Shown piece after piece: positions 8,379-17,393 of a stretch of DNA of 64,000 nt. The DNA comes from Aquirufa beregesia (GTDB taxonomy: Bacteria > Bacteroidota > Bacteroidia > Cytophagales > Spirosomataceae). The notes under the pieces are model-generated. The model worked only from the letters and a program-made list of their open reading frames with translations, was not told the origin of the DNA and did no database searches. The stretch is taken from assembly GCF_011090385.1 (NCBI RefSeq), contig NZ_SEWW01000001.1, forward strand, positions 1-64,000, written 5' to 3'. The translations under genes were made by a program, and so were the position numbers. The first letter of the stretch is position 1, and each line of letters starts with the position of its first letter.

Positions 8379-10142
8379 ATGGAACATTCATATACCAAAT
8401 ATTTATTTTTTACTGGTAAAGGGGGTGTTGGTAAAACATCTCTAGCCTGTGCCACGGCAGTTCAACTAGCTGATCAAGCAAAAAAAGTCTTATTAATTAG
8501 CACAGATCCAGCATCCAATTTAGAAGATGTTTTACAAACATCCGTTGGGGAGCAAATTCAGGCGCATCAGCAATTGCCCACCTTATTTACGATTAATATC
8601 AGTCCCGATGTGTCCGCTGAGGAGTACAGGGATCGGGTGATTCAGCCCATGATGGGGGTAGCTAGTGAAATGGAAATTAAACAAGTAAAAGAGGGTCTAT
8701 CGGGGGCCTGTACCACCGAAATAGCATCTTTTGATGAGTTTTCTAGGTTTATTACCGGGGAAGGAATTGATGATTTGTATGATGTTGTCATATTTGATAC
8801 GGCACCTACGGGGCACACTATACGACTACTTGAATTGCCATCTGCATGGGATGATTTTTTAGAGAATAATCCAGGGGGAGCGTCTTGTATTGGGCCTTCC
8901 TCTGCCTTAAAAAGTAGTAAAGAGCGCTATAAAAAAGTGATTCAAAGTTTGCGAGATCCACAATTGACTACCTTCTATTTAGTCAGTAGACCGGAAAAAT
9001 CTTCCTTAAAAGAAGCTGCGAAGACCAGTATGGAATTAAGGGAATTAGGCTTAGAAAATCAGCGATTACTCATCAATGGTGTTTTTAAAGCTTTGAATCC
9101 AATGGATCCAGTTGCCCAGCGAATAGCCTTGTTGGCCGACAAACAATTGCAAGAGATTCCTATGCCGCTGGCTAATTTGCCGATGAAAACCTATCCATTA
9201 TTGCCTTATAACGTATTGGGACTAAGAAAATTAAGGTCATTGTTAGATGAGACTTTGCAATCACAAATCGTTTTGGAAGAGATCGCCTCTTCTCCTCATG
9301 CCCAGTATCATATTGAATCTCTGAAAGAATTGGTAAATTCTTTGGAACAAGGCCAAAGGACCTCCGGCTTAATTATGACTATGGGAAAAGGGGGAGTTGG
9401 AAAGACAATTGCCGCTGCAACGATAGCTTGTTTATTGGCAGAAAGAGGACATAAGGTATTATTAACTACTACGGACCCGGCAGCACATATTAACGATTTC
9501 CTTAGTCAATTGGATCAAATTCCTGCCAATTTACAAGTGGAGCGCATAGATCCTAAAGTGGAAACGCAATTGTATATCCATAAAATCATGGCTCAGAAAG
9601 GGGCAAAATTAGGTGCAAATGAGAGGAATTTACTATTGGAAGATTTACAATCACCCTGTACAGAAGAGGTGGCTGTTTTTCATGCATTTTCTAAAGCCAT
9701 TCATTCGGCATCAAGGCAATTTGTGGTTATGGATACGGCACCTACAGGACATACGCTCCTATTATTGGATACTACAGGTAGTTATCACAAAGAGGTTTTA
9801 AAACACAGTTCTTTATCAGCTGATAAAATTCGGACACCTTATATGGCATTGCAAGACAAGGAATTTGCAAAGATTATTTTAGTGGCTTTGCCCGAAACGA
9901 CGCCCATGCGTGAAGCTGCCGCCTTGCAAGAGGATTTAAGAAGGGCAGGTATAGAACCTTATGCCTGGTTGATTAACCAATGTTTATCGGCTTTACCCGA
10001 ACTAAAGGACCCCATATTAAAAAAGAGAGCTTCGGCCGAAGGAGCTATTATTGAACAGATTCAAACAAAATTGGCCCATAGGACATTTGGAATACCTTAT
10101 TTAACGGAGGAACTCGTATTTCCTGAGTTACTGAGTATGTAG
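8379..10142 (+). CDS. arsA: ArsA arsenite-transport ATPase, both halves
   Basis: 587 aa with two homologous P-loop halves. Half 1 has GKGGVGKT (13-20) and DTAPTGHT (140-147). Half 2 has GKGGVGKT (336-343) and a second DTAPTGHT. The three metalloid-binding cysteines of ArsA are present in their usual contexts: C111 (SGACTTEIASFDEF), C170 (GGASCIGP) and C427 (SPCTEEVAVF). In characterised systems ArsA hydrolyses ATP to drive the ArsB arsenite channel. Here no arsB, arsD, arsC or arsR is adjacent, so the pump partner must be elsewhere or the role differs. The gene follows the WYL regulator by 78 bp and ends at a strong palindrome. Confidence 0.93.
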   Translation: MEHSYTKYLFFTGKGGVGKTSLACATAVQLADQAKKVLLISTDPASNLEDVLQTSVGEQIQAHQQLPTLFTINISPDVSAEEYRDRVIQPMMGVASEMEIKQVKEGLSGACTTEIASFDEFSRFITGEGIDDLYDVVIFDTAPTGHTIRLLELPSAWDDFLENNPGGASCIGPSSALKSSKERYKKVIQSLRDPQLTTFYLVSRPEKSSLKEAAKTSMELRELGLENQRLLINGVFKALNPMDPVAQRIALLADKQLQEIPMPLANLPMKTYPLLPYNVLGLRKLRSLLDETLQSQIVLEEIASSPHAQYHIESLKELVNSLEQGQRTSGLIMTMGKGGVGKTIAAATIACLLAERGHKVLLTTTDPAAHINDFLSQLDQIPANLQVERIDPKVETQLYIHKIMAQKGAKLGANERNLLLEDLQSPCTEEVAVFHAFSKAIHSASRQFVVMDTAPTGHTLLLLDTTGSYHKEVLKHSSLSADKIRTPYMALQDKEFAKIILVALPETTPMREAAALQEDLRRAGIEPYAWLINQCLSALPELKDPILKKRASAEGAIIEQIQTKLAHRTFGIPYLTEELVFPELLSM

Positions 10143-10164
10143 AGTCCCCCTTGTATGCAGAAGA

Positions 10165-10212
10165 GCCCTTGCCTGTAAAGCCCTTGCATGCAAGGGCTTT
10201 ACAGGCAAGGGG
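10165..10212. terminator. 46-bp perfect palindrome, likely bidirectional terminator
   Basis: Positions 10166-10211 form a perfect inverted repeat without loop (arms 23 bp, beginning CCCTTGCCTGTAAAGCCC). It lies between the convergent arsA and cytochrome c genes, where it could stop both transcripts. It is much longer than needed for a terminator and reaches to within 3 bp of the cytochrome stop codon. Confidence 0.65.
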
Positions 10213-10214
10213 CT

Positions 10215-10808
10215 TTACATTTTATCTGGTGATATTGGGGATGGCACCACATTTTTTACAGGTTTCAAGCTCTTGAGATATTGAAACATAGCATGAGCAT
10301 CTTCATCTTTTAGATGAACGAAATTGAACCAAGGCATAGGAGGTAAGAGCATGCGTTCTTGGTCTAAGCCTTTGAATTTCCCCTTGGTTAAGGCCATTTT
10401 AAATTGATCTTCAGTCCAATTACCTATTCCTGATTCATCAGGTGTTAGGTTAGCAGCAAAGGATACCCCCCAAGGGCCTGCGGCGGCAGTTAAATCAGGG
10501 TACAGTTGGGCAAAGCCTTGTTTGATTAATGGACTATCAAATTTGACGATGGGTCGATCAGAGGGATATCCAGAAAGTAATAATTCAGGAATAATTTCAG
10601 GACCTTTAGGCCCCATTTTTTTGGGAGAATGGCAGTCGTTACACCCCATCGTGGTGACTAAATATTCTCCACGTTGGATGATTTCTTTTTCGGAATTTAC
10701 CGAGATGGCTGGTTTTTCAGCCTTGTTTTCTTGTGAGGAGCAGGAGGCTAGAGTGAGTGCTAAGCCAAATCCTAGCATAGCCCAAACCAATGGTTTTGAG
10801 TGATTCAT
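10215..10808 (-). CDS. monohaem cytochrome c lipoprotein
   Basis: 197 aa. The N-terminus is a lipoprotein signal (basic start, hydrophobic run, LASC lipobox with C23), so the protein is anchored in the periplasm or outer membrane. One haem-attachment motif, CNDCH, sits at 56-60, and PPMP near the C-terminal third could supply the axial methionine. Class I cytochrome c-like spacing fits an electron carrier or a subunit of a dehydrogenase. It stands alone, convergent with arsA, so its redox partner cannot be named. Confidence 0.88.
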   Translation of the reverse strand: MNHSKPLVWAMLGFGLALTLASCSSQENKAEKPAISVNSEKEIIQRGEYLVTTMGCNDCHSPKKMGPKGPEIIPELLLSGYPSDRPIVKFDSPLIKQGFAQLYPDLTAAAGPWGVSFAANLTPDESGIGNWTEDQFKMALTKGKFKGLDQERMLLPPMPWFNFVHLKDEDAHAMFQYLKSLKPVKNVVPSPISPDKM

Positions 10809-11140
10809 GTTTTTTGGTTGATTAAAGAACAGAAAAATTTCAGCTTTTCAGAATTTTTGATTCAAGGAAGATTGGCTGATTGATGTACAATGTTAATCGG
10901 AAAATTCGAAAATCACAATTTTCGTTTATGTCAATGGAAGGAGGGGAGGATTAGAGGTGGAAAATAAATAGGGAAGAATGATTATTCATTTTCAAATTAT
11001 CATTTTCTTGGCTTTAGTGAATTAGATAAATATACGATATTAGTGAAATTGAAATATGGGAGCACAAATTGAAAGTTTCCGTATATTGTAAATAATAATA
11101 TTTTAATTTACATTTTTTGTAAGCTTTATTGTATACTTGT
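10809..11140. promoter_or_regulatory. intergenic region with TTACA/TGTAA operator-like half-sites
   Basis: 332 bp between the divergent cytochrome c gene and the GNAT/XRE pair. Just upstream of the GNAT gene lie three half-sites: TGTAA at 11087-11091, TTACA at 11108-11112 and TGTAA at 11118-11122. They form a 7-bp inverted repeat (TGTAAAT/ATTTACA) and a second one with a 5-bp spacer. This is a plausible operator for the XRE protein of the pair. Nothing coding is seen in the rest. Confidence 0.4.
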
Positions 11141-11614
11141 ATGATGAATGTAGTTGAAGTTTCAACAAGTAAAATTTATCCGATAGAAGTGTTACCCGTT
11201 GAAAGTGAGGATTATAAATTGTTGTCGAAAACGCGCTATTTTTTTAATTGGGAGGAAGAAAAAACGCAGGAGACATACAAATTAGTCATCAAAGGACAAG
11301 ATGATATACTGGGTCTAATTTCACTAGAAAGAATTCCATCTGAATGGAGAATTCACATCAGACTTCTCTGTGTATCATTGGAAAATAGAGGAGAGAGGAA
11401 GATTTACGAAAATATTGCAGGCAACTTAATTGCCTTTGTTTCTAAAATTGCAGTTATAGAATTCGGAGAATTTGCTTGTGTTTCACTTAGACCCAAAAGT
11501 TCAATTGCTCCCCATTATATTACTAAATACAACATGAATGTTACAGGCGTAACCTTAAGTCTAGAAGTTCCAGAAATACTAGATCTTATTAATCGATACG
11601 AACATGGCGAATAA
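11141..11614 (+). CDS. GNAT-fold acetyltransferase-like protein, possible toxin
   Basis: 157 aa from the ATG at 11141 (an in-frame TTG at 11129 is also open). The order of segments fits a GNAT fold: a beta-strand DILGLISLERI, RIHIRLLCVSLENRG, a helix ENIAGNLIAFVSKIA in the acetyl-CoA-binding position, then GEFACVSLRPKSSIAPHYITKYNM. The canonical R/QxxGxG/A loop is only loosely recognisable (NRGERKIYE). It overlaps the next gene by 11 bp, typical of a toxin-antitoxin pair. Related GNAT toxins acetylate aminoacyl-tRNAs; whether this one does is unknown. Confidence 0.6.
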   Translation: MMNVVEVSTSKIYPIEVLPVESEDYKLLSKTRYFFNWEEEKTQETYKLVIKGQDDILGLISLERIPSEWRIHIRLLCVSLENRGERKIYENIAGNLIAFVSKIAVIEFGEFACVSLRPKSSIAPHYITKYNMNVTGVTLSLEVPEILDLINRYEHGE

Positions 11615-12134
11615 AGACAATATGATCAATCTTGATTCCGATTTTGGAATAGACTCTAGGTATAAAACGAAAAGGGAAAGAGAACAAGATTCTATTGCCT
11701 TAATGCATGCTCGTTTAGAGAGATTGAAGAATTTACCGAAACAACAAATTCTACGTGCGAAGCTCATGCAATTAAAGTTGAAAATGGAGGATTTCCTACA
11801 TTCAACTATCAATGACAATCAAGCACATTTTACTCAATTCTTAGAATTTTATGTGGATACTCTTTATTCCAAACGAAGCGACTTTACTCGGGATTTGAAT
11901 ATTACAGCTGTAAGCCTTAGTCAAGTGATTAATAAGCATAGAGAACCAAAGGAAGAATTTCTTTTCAAGTTACTCTTTCATTCAGAAATGGTTTTTAAAG
12001 ATGTTTGTAAATTTGATAACAGAATTTGGCTGGAAGTTTATTTTCGGGATAAAATTAATCAGAAATTATCCCTTCAGTCAGAGTGGAAAGAGAAATGGGA
12101 TAAACAAGTTCGGTTTTCAGAATTACCTGTTTAA
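11604..12134 (+). CDS. XRE-type HTH protein, possible antitoxin
   Basis: 176 aa. A helix-turn-helix-like segment lies at about 88-125 (SDFTRDLNITAVSLSQVINK), following an acidic and basic coiled N-terminal stretch (RARLERLKNLPKQQILRAKL-like). It overlaps the GNAT-like gene by 11 bp and is therefore translationally coupled. In such pairs the HTH protein binds the toxin and represses the shared promoter; the TTACA/TGTAA sites upstream would be its operator. Function is inferred from organisation, with no close family recognised. Confidence 0.6.
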   Translation: MANKDNMINLDSDFGIDSRYKTKREREQDSIALMHARLERLKNLPKQQILRAKLMQLKLKMEDFLHSTINDNQAHFTQFLEFYVDTLYSKRSDFTRDLNITAVSLSQVINKHREPKEEFLFKLLFHSEMVFKDVCKFDNRIWLEVYFRDKINQKLSLQSEWKEKWDKQVRFSELPV

Positions 12135-12425
12135 TGATAGAAATCTATGTTGAAATGCTTTAAAATGAGCAAATACACTAGCTATTTAAAATCTTGGCTG
12201 GGATAAAAAATCCAGCACAATTATTCTTCCATGATGGATGATTTTCAAGATGCTCTTACATGGAAAAATGCACAATAAAGGAATGGATTAATTTCCAGAT
12301 TTGTGAGAAGAATTTGTTTTTTGATATATGAGACACAAAGGAAAAGTAATAATGTCTTGCAATTAAATTTAATCTCTTTTCTCTCATTAGAAGGCAATAT
12401 GCTGGCTAATGCATTTTCCAAGGCA

Positions 12426-12608
12426 TTTCTTTTTTTGAAAAAAAAGAAACAAAAAAACTTTCTGCTGTTCGTTAATCCAAGACGAATCCGCAAGCGGACC
12501 GATTTTCACTTCGCTTTCGGCTATTTTCTTTGACTCAGACGCACATTGCCCCTGCGCATTGTCAAAGCTCCACCTACCGCTTCGTTCAAATCTTTCGTTG
12601 GGATTAAC
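12426..12608 (-). repeat. dispersed structured repeat module, copy 1
   Basis: An A/T hairpin (12426-12449, TTTCTTTTTTT/AAAAAAAAGAAA) is followed by a module bounded by GTTAATCC (12471-12478) and GGATTAAC (12601-12608), which pair. Inside are the hairpin TCCGC-AA-GCGGA (12487-12498) and a CTTTGAC/GTCAAAG stem. The same layout recurs at 39807-40002, 40071-40261 and their inverted copies, with a fragment at 23430-23497. Strand is given so that the T-rich tract follows the module. It could be a structured RNA with terminator, or a DNA element. Confidence 0.65.
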
Positions 12609-12732
12609 TATGAAATCTGGTTTGAAAAATCATAAAAAAAGACAATTTCACTTATTTTTCTTTATTTACTCATTGTTACAAAACCTATATCTCTGATACA
12701 TGTAATGCAATTCCAATGACCTACGATTATAA

Positions 12733-12762
12733 CAAAAAAGCCCAACATTTCTGTTGAGCTTT
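12733..12762 (-). terminator. Rho-independent terminator of tRNA-Thr
   Basis: On the minus strand AGCTCAACA-gaaa-TGTTGGGCT is followed by a run of T, directly downstream of the tRNA. Stem of nine pairs with one wobble. Confidence 0.75.
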
Positions 12763-12766
12763 GATG

Positions 12767-12839
<73 letters not shown>

Positions 12840-12912
12840 TTGAATTGGGTATGCAAAAGTAAGCATCTAGGCTTAAATTGACAAGTGTTGTCCCCAAAAA
12901 ACTTGATTTTTT

Positions 12913-14835
12913 TTAATCTTTTTTCAGTTTTTCCAATTCCTTTTGTGCCTGTTCAATCTTCTTTTCTACCTCAGCACGTAATTTATCTGCCCCTTTCGAT
13001 TTGGCAAAAAACTCTAAGTTATTGGTTAACACCGCAATATCATTTTCCAAAGCTTGGATTTTCTTACGGCTATCTCCTGAGTGATTTCTACGCTCTTCAG
13101 AACCTCCACCTGTCTCCGTAGGCAATGATTTTAACTCAAATCCCCAAGCAGCCAATTGCTCCTTTGGTTGGGTTCTTGCTAAATCAATCACTGCATTCCA
13201 GGTATTGCGGAATTTCTCTTGTATGTCTTTAACATTTTTACGTGGAACAAAACCAATGGCATCCCAAGCTTCTTTCTTCGCTTTCAAATTGGCTAATAAG
13301 CTAGGATCTTTCAATGTTGCTTCTAAATCGGATAAAATGGCTTGTTTAGCTACCAAATTTGCTTCAAATTCTTCATCCTGAGCTCCTTTGCCTTTACTTC
13401 GTTTCAAATTGAAATAAGCATCACAAGCGGCTTTGAATTTGGTATATACCTGATCCTTTTGCTTCTCAGGTACATGACCTATCTCTTTCCACTTTTTCTG
13501 CAATTCAATCACCTGTTGGGTAATCTCTTGTGTCTCTGTTCCAACGGCTACGATCCCTTCTACTTGCTCAATTAACAATAATTTGGAAGCTAAATTGGCT
13601 TTTCTCTCGGCATCTATTTTGGCGAAAAACTCACTTTTATGCTTGAAGAATAGTTTCAAGTCGGACCAGAACAGATGACTCACTTCTTTTCCTCCTTCTC
13701 TAGGTAAACCGCCTTTCAATTTACCCCATTGTTCTTGCAGAGCTAACACGGCTTTAGAGGCTTGGTTCCATTCCGTAATACTACCAGACTGGAAAGTGGC
13801 ATGGTGGTGCATTAAATCCGCTAATTCTTTCTTAATCTTTAAATTTTCTTCATAAACGGCTTTCTGAGCTTCATTGACTTGTCTTTTTTGTTCAAACAAA
13901 ACATCCAATGATTTTTTAACTCGTTGCCATAATGCCTCATTTTCATCACGATGAGCAGGTCCAATATGTTTGTATTCTTCAAACAATTCTTCTGCATCCT
14001 TCATCAATTTTTGCAAGGGAGCATTTTGTTTCACCATCTCTGCTAGGCTTTCCAACTTCACAGCAATGGTTTCCTTAGCTTGTAAATTCTTTTTACGGTC
14101 AAGTTCCAACAACTCAAAGAATATACTACGATTGCTATAAAAGCGATCCACTAAAGCATGATAACTCTGCCAAAGTGTTTGATTCATAGGACCTTGAACA
14201 GAACCTAAGGTTTTCCATTCATCTTGTATTTTTTTGAATGCCTTGAAACTGGCATTCACATGCGCTGGATCAGAATTATCATCGGCATCCACTAGGGTGC
14301 GTAATTCATTGATCAACCGCGTTTTACCTTCCAATGCTTTCTCACGAACTTTTTCTAGTTGTTGGAAAAAGTCTTGCTTGGTCTTTTTAATTACATGTAT
14401 GGCAGCATCAATTTCTTGAGCTAAGCTATCTCCTTTGTAAGTAAAACCTTCTTCGAATCCATCATTAGCAGCTTTGAAACTATCTAAAGCAGCTTGTCGC
14501 TCTGCTTGTTTGATGCTATCCCAAGATTCTTTGGCTTCTTTGATTAATTCATCCACTTTTTTGTACACCGCAGGCCCCGCATGATGCTGTACCAAGTCTT
14601 TAAGTTTCCCAAAAAAGCGATGCAAATGCTCTTTTGAATGTCCATCTTCCAAAAGCGGATATTCCACCGTTTTCTCTTCTGTGCTCAACATGGCTTCTGT
14701 AGGACTGCTTAATTCAATTTCTGCGCTACTTTCTATCACTTTTTCTATTTCCTCCACAGGAGAAACAGGAGTGGGTGTGTTAGCTTCAACAGAAATCTCT
14801 TCAGCTTTTGGGGTCTCTTCGGTCATCATACTCAT
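12913..14835 (-). CDS. DUF349 repeat protein
   Basis: 640 aa, highly charged and helical. After an acidic, low-complexity N-terminus (about 1-65), several DUF349 units of about 70-75 residues follow, each with a W-K-x-I/L-G signature (DEWKTLGSVQGP, EYKHIGPAHRDENEALW, EQWGKLKGGL, KKWKEIGHVPEKQKD, EAWDAIGFVPRKN). The C-terminus is a coiled coil (IEQAQKELEKLKK). The family is widespread in Bacteroidota with no settled function; a cytoplasmic scaffold or RNA/protein-binding role is possible. It lies 14 bp downstream of glyQS and may share its transcript. Confidence 0.9.
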   Translation of the reverse strand: MSMMTEETPKAEEISVEANTPTPVSPVEEIEKVIESSAEIELSSPTEAMLSTEEKTVEYPLLEDGHSKEHLHRFFGKLKDLVQHHAGPAVYKKVDELIKEAKESWDSIKQAERQAALDSFKAANDGFEEGFTYKGDSLAQEIDAAIHVIKKTKQDFFQQLEKVREKALEGKTRLINELRTLVDADDNSDPAHVNASFKAFKKIQDEWKTLGSVQGPMNQTLWQSYHALVDRFYSNRSIFFELLELDRKKNLQAKETIAVKLESLAEMVKQNAPLQKLMKDAEELFEEYKHIGPAHRDENEALWQRVKKSLDVLFEQKRQVNEAQKAVYEENLKIKKELADLMHHHATFQSGSITEWNQASKAVLALQEQWGKLKGGLPREGGKEVSHLFWSDLKLFFKHKSEFFAKIDAERKANLASKLLLIEQVEGIVAVGTETQEITQQVIELQKKWKEIGHVPEKQKDQVYTKFKAACDAYFNLKRSKGKGAQDEEFEANLVAKQAILSDLEATLKDPSLLANLKAKKEAWDAIGFVPRKNVKDIQEKFRNTWNAVIDLARTQPKEQLAAWGFELKSLPTETGGGSEERRNHSGDSRKKIQALENDIAVLTNNLEFFAKSKGADKLRAEVEKKIEQAQKELEKLKKD

Positions 14836-14849
14836 CGTTGTTTGCGTGT

Positions 14850-16331
14850 TTAAACAAGTAATTTTTCAAAAATACGCTCCATCGATACAGCATAACCTAA
14901 TTTTTCTTTTAGGTCAGCTATAGAAATGCGCTCCTGACTCATTGTGTTACGATCACGTACAGTAACTGTATCGTCTTCCATCGTTTGGTAATCAATCACC
15001 ACACAATAAGGGGTTCCTATTAAATCCTGACGAGTATAACGCTTTCCAATGGCGCCGCCCTCATCGTAGGTAGTATTAAAGGCAAATTTCAGTGAACGAC
15101 TAATTTCCTGAGCTTTTTCAGCGAGACCATCTTTTTTCACTAATGGCAATACCGCCACCTTGATTGGGGCTATTGCTGGATGTAAATTAAGGTAAATTCT
15201 TTGTTTTTGTTGATCTCCCTCACCAACTATTTCTTCTGTATAGGCATTACACAGGATAGCCAAGAACAAACGGTCCGCTCCAACAGAGGTTTCTACCACG
15301 TATGGAATGTAATTTTCGTTGATTTCAGGATCAAAATATTGCTGCTTTTTCCTTGATAAATCTTGATGCGCTTTTAGATCAAAATCCGTTCTGGAGTGAA
15401 TGCCTTCCATTTCTTTGAAGCCAAAAGGGAATTCATATTCAATATCCACGGCAGCATTGGCATAATGAGCCAATTTTTCATGATCATGGAATTTTAATTT
15501 GGAAGCTGGTAAACCAATAGCTTGATGGAATTTCATACGAACCTCTTTCCAAGCGGCATACCATTCCATTTCTGTGCCAGGACGTACAAAGAATTGCATT
15601 TCCATTTGTTCAAATTCCCGCATACGGAAAATGAAATTTCGAGCTACAATCTCATTTCGAAAGGCTTTACCTATTTGAGCGATACCAAATGGAACTTTCA
15701 TTCGGCCCGTTTTTTGGACATTCAAGAAATTAACAAAGATTCCTTGCGCTGTTTCTGGACGTAAGTAAATTAAGCTAGCATCTTCTGATACGGCTCCTAC
15801 TTGGGTAGAAAACATCAAATTAAATTGTCGAACCTCTGTCCAATTCGCCGTATTGGAAATAGGACAAGTGATATTTTCATCAATGATGATTTGTCGAACC
15901 GCCTCCAAATCTCCCGCATCCAAGGCTTTGGCCATCTTTTGCAACAAGGCTTTACCTACTTCGGCTTTACCTTCTGCCTCATATTGGGCGGCACGATCTT
16001 CTAATAAAGTATCTGCTCGATAACGTTTCTTGGAGTCTTTATTATCAATCATCGGGTCATTGAATGAATCCACGTGACCAGAAGCTTTCCAAATGAGTGG
16101 ATGCATGAAAATAGAGGCATCTATTCCCACGACATTATCGTTTAACATGGTCATGGCTTTCCACCAAACCATTTTTAAATTATTCTTTAGTTCAACACCA
16201 TTTTGGCCGTAATCATAAACGGCCTGCAAACCATCATAAATTTCAGAGGAAGGAAATACGAAGCCGTATTCTTTAGCATGTGAAATAATGTCTTTTAAAG
16301 CTGAGGCGGTGTCTTGTTTTTTATTTTCCAT
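14850..16331 (-). CDS. glyQS: glycyl-tRNA synthetase, single-chain class II type
   Basis: 493 aa from the ATG at 16331 (a TTG eight codons earlier is open but less likely). It charges tRNA-Gly with glycine. Family hallmarks: the N-terminal KEYGFVFPSSEIYDG, the class II motif 2 region FRNEIVARNFIFRMREFEQME, motif 3 with GADRLFLAIL, and a C-terminal anticodon-binding domain (IAPIKVAVLPLVKKDGLAEK). This is the eukaryote-like dimeric alpha2 enzyme found in Bacteroidota, not the alpha2beta2 GlyQ/GlyS form. It is divergent from the GT9 gene. Confidence 0.97.
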   Translation of the reverse strand: MENKKQDTASALKDIISHAKEYGFVFPSSEIYDGLQAVYDYGQNGVELKNNLKMVWWKAMTMLNDNVVGIDASIFMHPLIWKASGHVDSFNDPMIDNKDSKKRYRADTLLEDRAAQYEAEGKAEVGKALLQKMAKALDAGDLEAVRQIIIDENITCPISNTANWTEVRQFNLMFSTQVGAVSEDASLIYLRPETAQGIFVNFLNVQKTGRMKVPFGIAQIGKAFRNEIVARNFIFRMREFEQMEMQFFVRPGTEMEWYAAWKEVRMKFHQAIGLPASKLKFHDHEKLAHYANAAVDIEYEFPFGFKEMEGIHSRTDFDLKAHQDLSRKKQQYFDPEINENYIPYVVETSVGADRLFLAILCNAYTEEIVGEGDQQKQRIYLNLHPAIAPIKVAVLPLVKKDGLAEKAQEISRSLKFAFNTTYDEGGAIGKRYTRQDLIGTPYCVVIDYQTMEDDTVTVRDRNTMSQERISIADLKEKLGYAVSMERIFEKLLV

Positions 16332-16427
16332 TAAAGCAATCAAATTAGTGCGCAATTTACCGAAAAGAATGAAAGTATGAGGCTTGGCTATTGAATTTTC
16401 TTAATTTTACAGGGCTATTTGCGACCA

Positions 16428-17393
16428 ATGAACAAAATTCTCTGCATTCGTTTTTCTTCACTAGGGGATATTATCCTAACCACACCCATCATTCGGGCAC
16501 TGAAAAGTCGATACCCACAAGCGGAAATTCATATAGCTACCAAACAACAATACGCCAATTTGTGGGAGGGGAATCCATATGTTCATCAGGTGCATGCTTA
16601 CCAAGGAAATTTATGGAAATTGGCTTCTGAGCTCCGAAAAGAAGGTTTTGATGCCGTGGTGGATTTACATAAAAATGTTCGATCTCATGCACTTTGCTTT
16701 TTGTTAGGGAAGATTCCTCATCAAATAGATAAGTTTACCAGAGAAAGAAAACTATTAGTTAAGAAGAAAATCAATCTCCTGCCTAAAAAACATTTGGTGG
16801 ATCGCTATTTTGATTCATTACACAAACTGGATATACATTCGGATGGACAAGGATTGGATTATTTTATACCAGCCGGTCAAGCTGTTAATCCCATTGATTT
16901 TGGTATTCATGGTAAATACATCGTGTATGCCATTGGAGCTCAGTACATCACCAAGGTTTTATCTTACCCCAAAATGATCGAATTGTGTGAGCGAATCGAC
17001 GGACAATTGGTTCTGATTGGGGATGTTTGGGATGAGCATTATGGCTATCGATTGAATACTTTATTCCCCAATAAGGTAATTAATTTATGTAATCGCACGT
17101 CGGTTGCGGCTTCGGCCTCTTTGATGCAACAAGCAGAGTTTGTTATTGCCCATGATTCCAGTATGATGCATATTGCTGCTGCTCTAAAAAAGAAATTATT
17201 TGTCTTATGGGGTGCCACGCATTCCGATTTTGGCTTTTATCCATATCAAACAGAGTTCACATCCATTGAAAATAAAGAAATTACTTGTCGTCCATGTTCA
17301 ACTCAGGGAGGTAATTTCTGTCCCCTAGGGCATTTTGATTGTTTAAACAAGGTTTCTTTAGATCTCATTATTAGCGCTTCTCAAACAATATGA
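16428..17393 (+). CDS. family 9 glycosyltransferase (heptosyltransferase-like)
   Basis: 321 aa from the ATG at 16428. The N-terminal ILCIRFSSLGDIILTTPIIR and the C-terminal VIAHDSSMMHIAAALKKKLF-VLWGAT block are hallmarks of ADP-heptose:LPS heptosyltransferases and relatives in GT9. A cluster of cysteines near the end (CRPCSTQGGNFCPLGHFDC) also occurs in this family. It acts at the cytoplasmic face in LPS core or other surface-glycan assembly. The stop overlaps the start of aguB by 4 bp, so they form an operon, although the products have no obvious common pathway. Confidence 0.88.
   Translation: MNKILCIRFSSLGDIILTTPIIRALKSRYPQAEIHIATKQQYANLWEGNPYVHQVHAYQGNLWKLASELRKEGFDAVVDLHKNVRSHALCFLLGKIPHQIDKFTRERKLLVKKKINLLPKKHLVDRYFDSLHKLDIHSDGQGLDYFIPAGQAVNPIDFGIHGKYIVYAIGAQYITKVLSYPKMIELCERIDGQLVLIGDVWDEHYGYRLNTLFPNKVINLCNRTSVAASASLMQQAEFVIAHDSSMMHIAAALKKKLFVLWGATHSDFGFYPYQTEFTSIENKEITCRPCSTQGGNFCPLGHFDCLNKVSLDLIISASQTI

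Larger units (their letters stand above)
12135..12766. other. intergenic region holding one copy of the dispersed structured repeat
   Basis: 632 bp between the XRE-type gene and tRNA-Thr. Short frames on both strands here are produced by the repeat at 12426-12608 and by AT-rich sequence, and none looks like a protein. A terminator for the tRNA occupies 12733-12762. The remaining bases show no recognisable feature. Confidence 0.6.

Noticed and set aside
12245..12533. Overlapping frames on both strands rich in lysine and phenylalanine
   Set aside because: They cross the A/T hairpin and the start of repeat copy 1; composition follows the repeat, not a protein.
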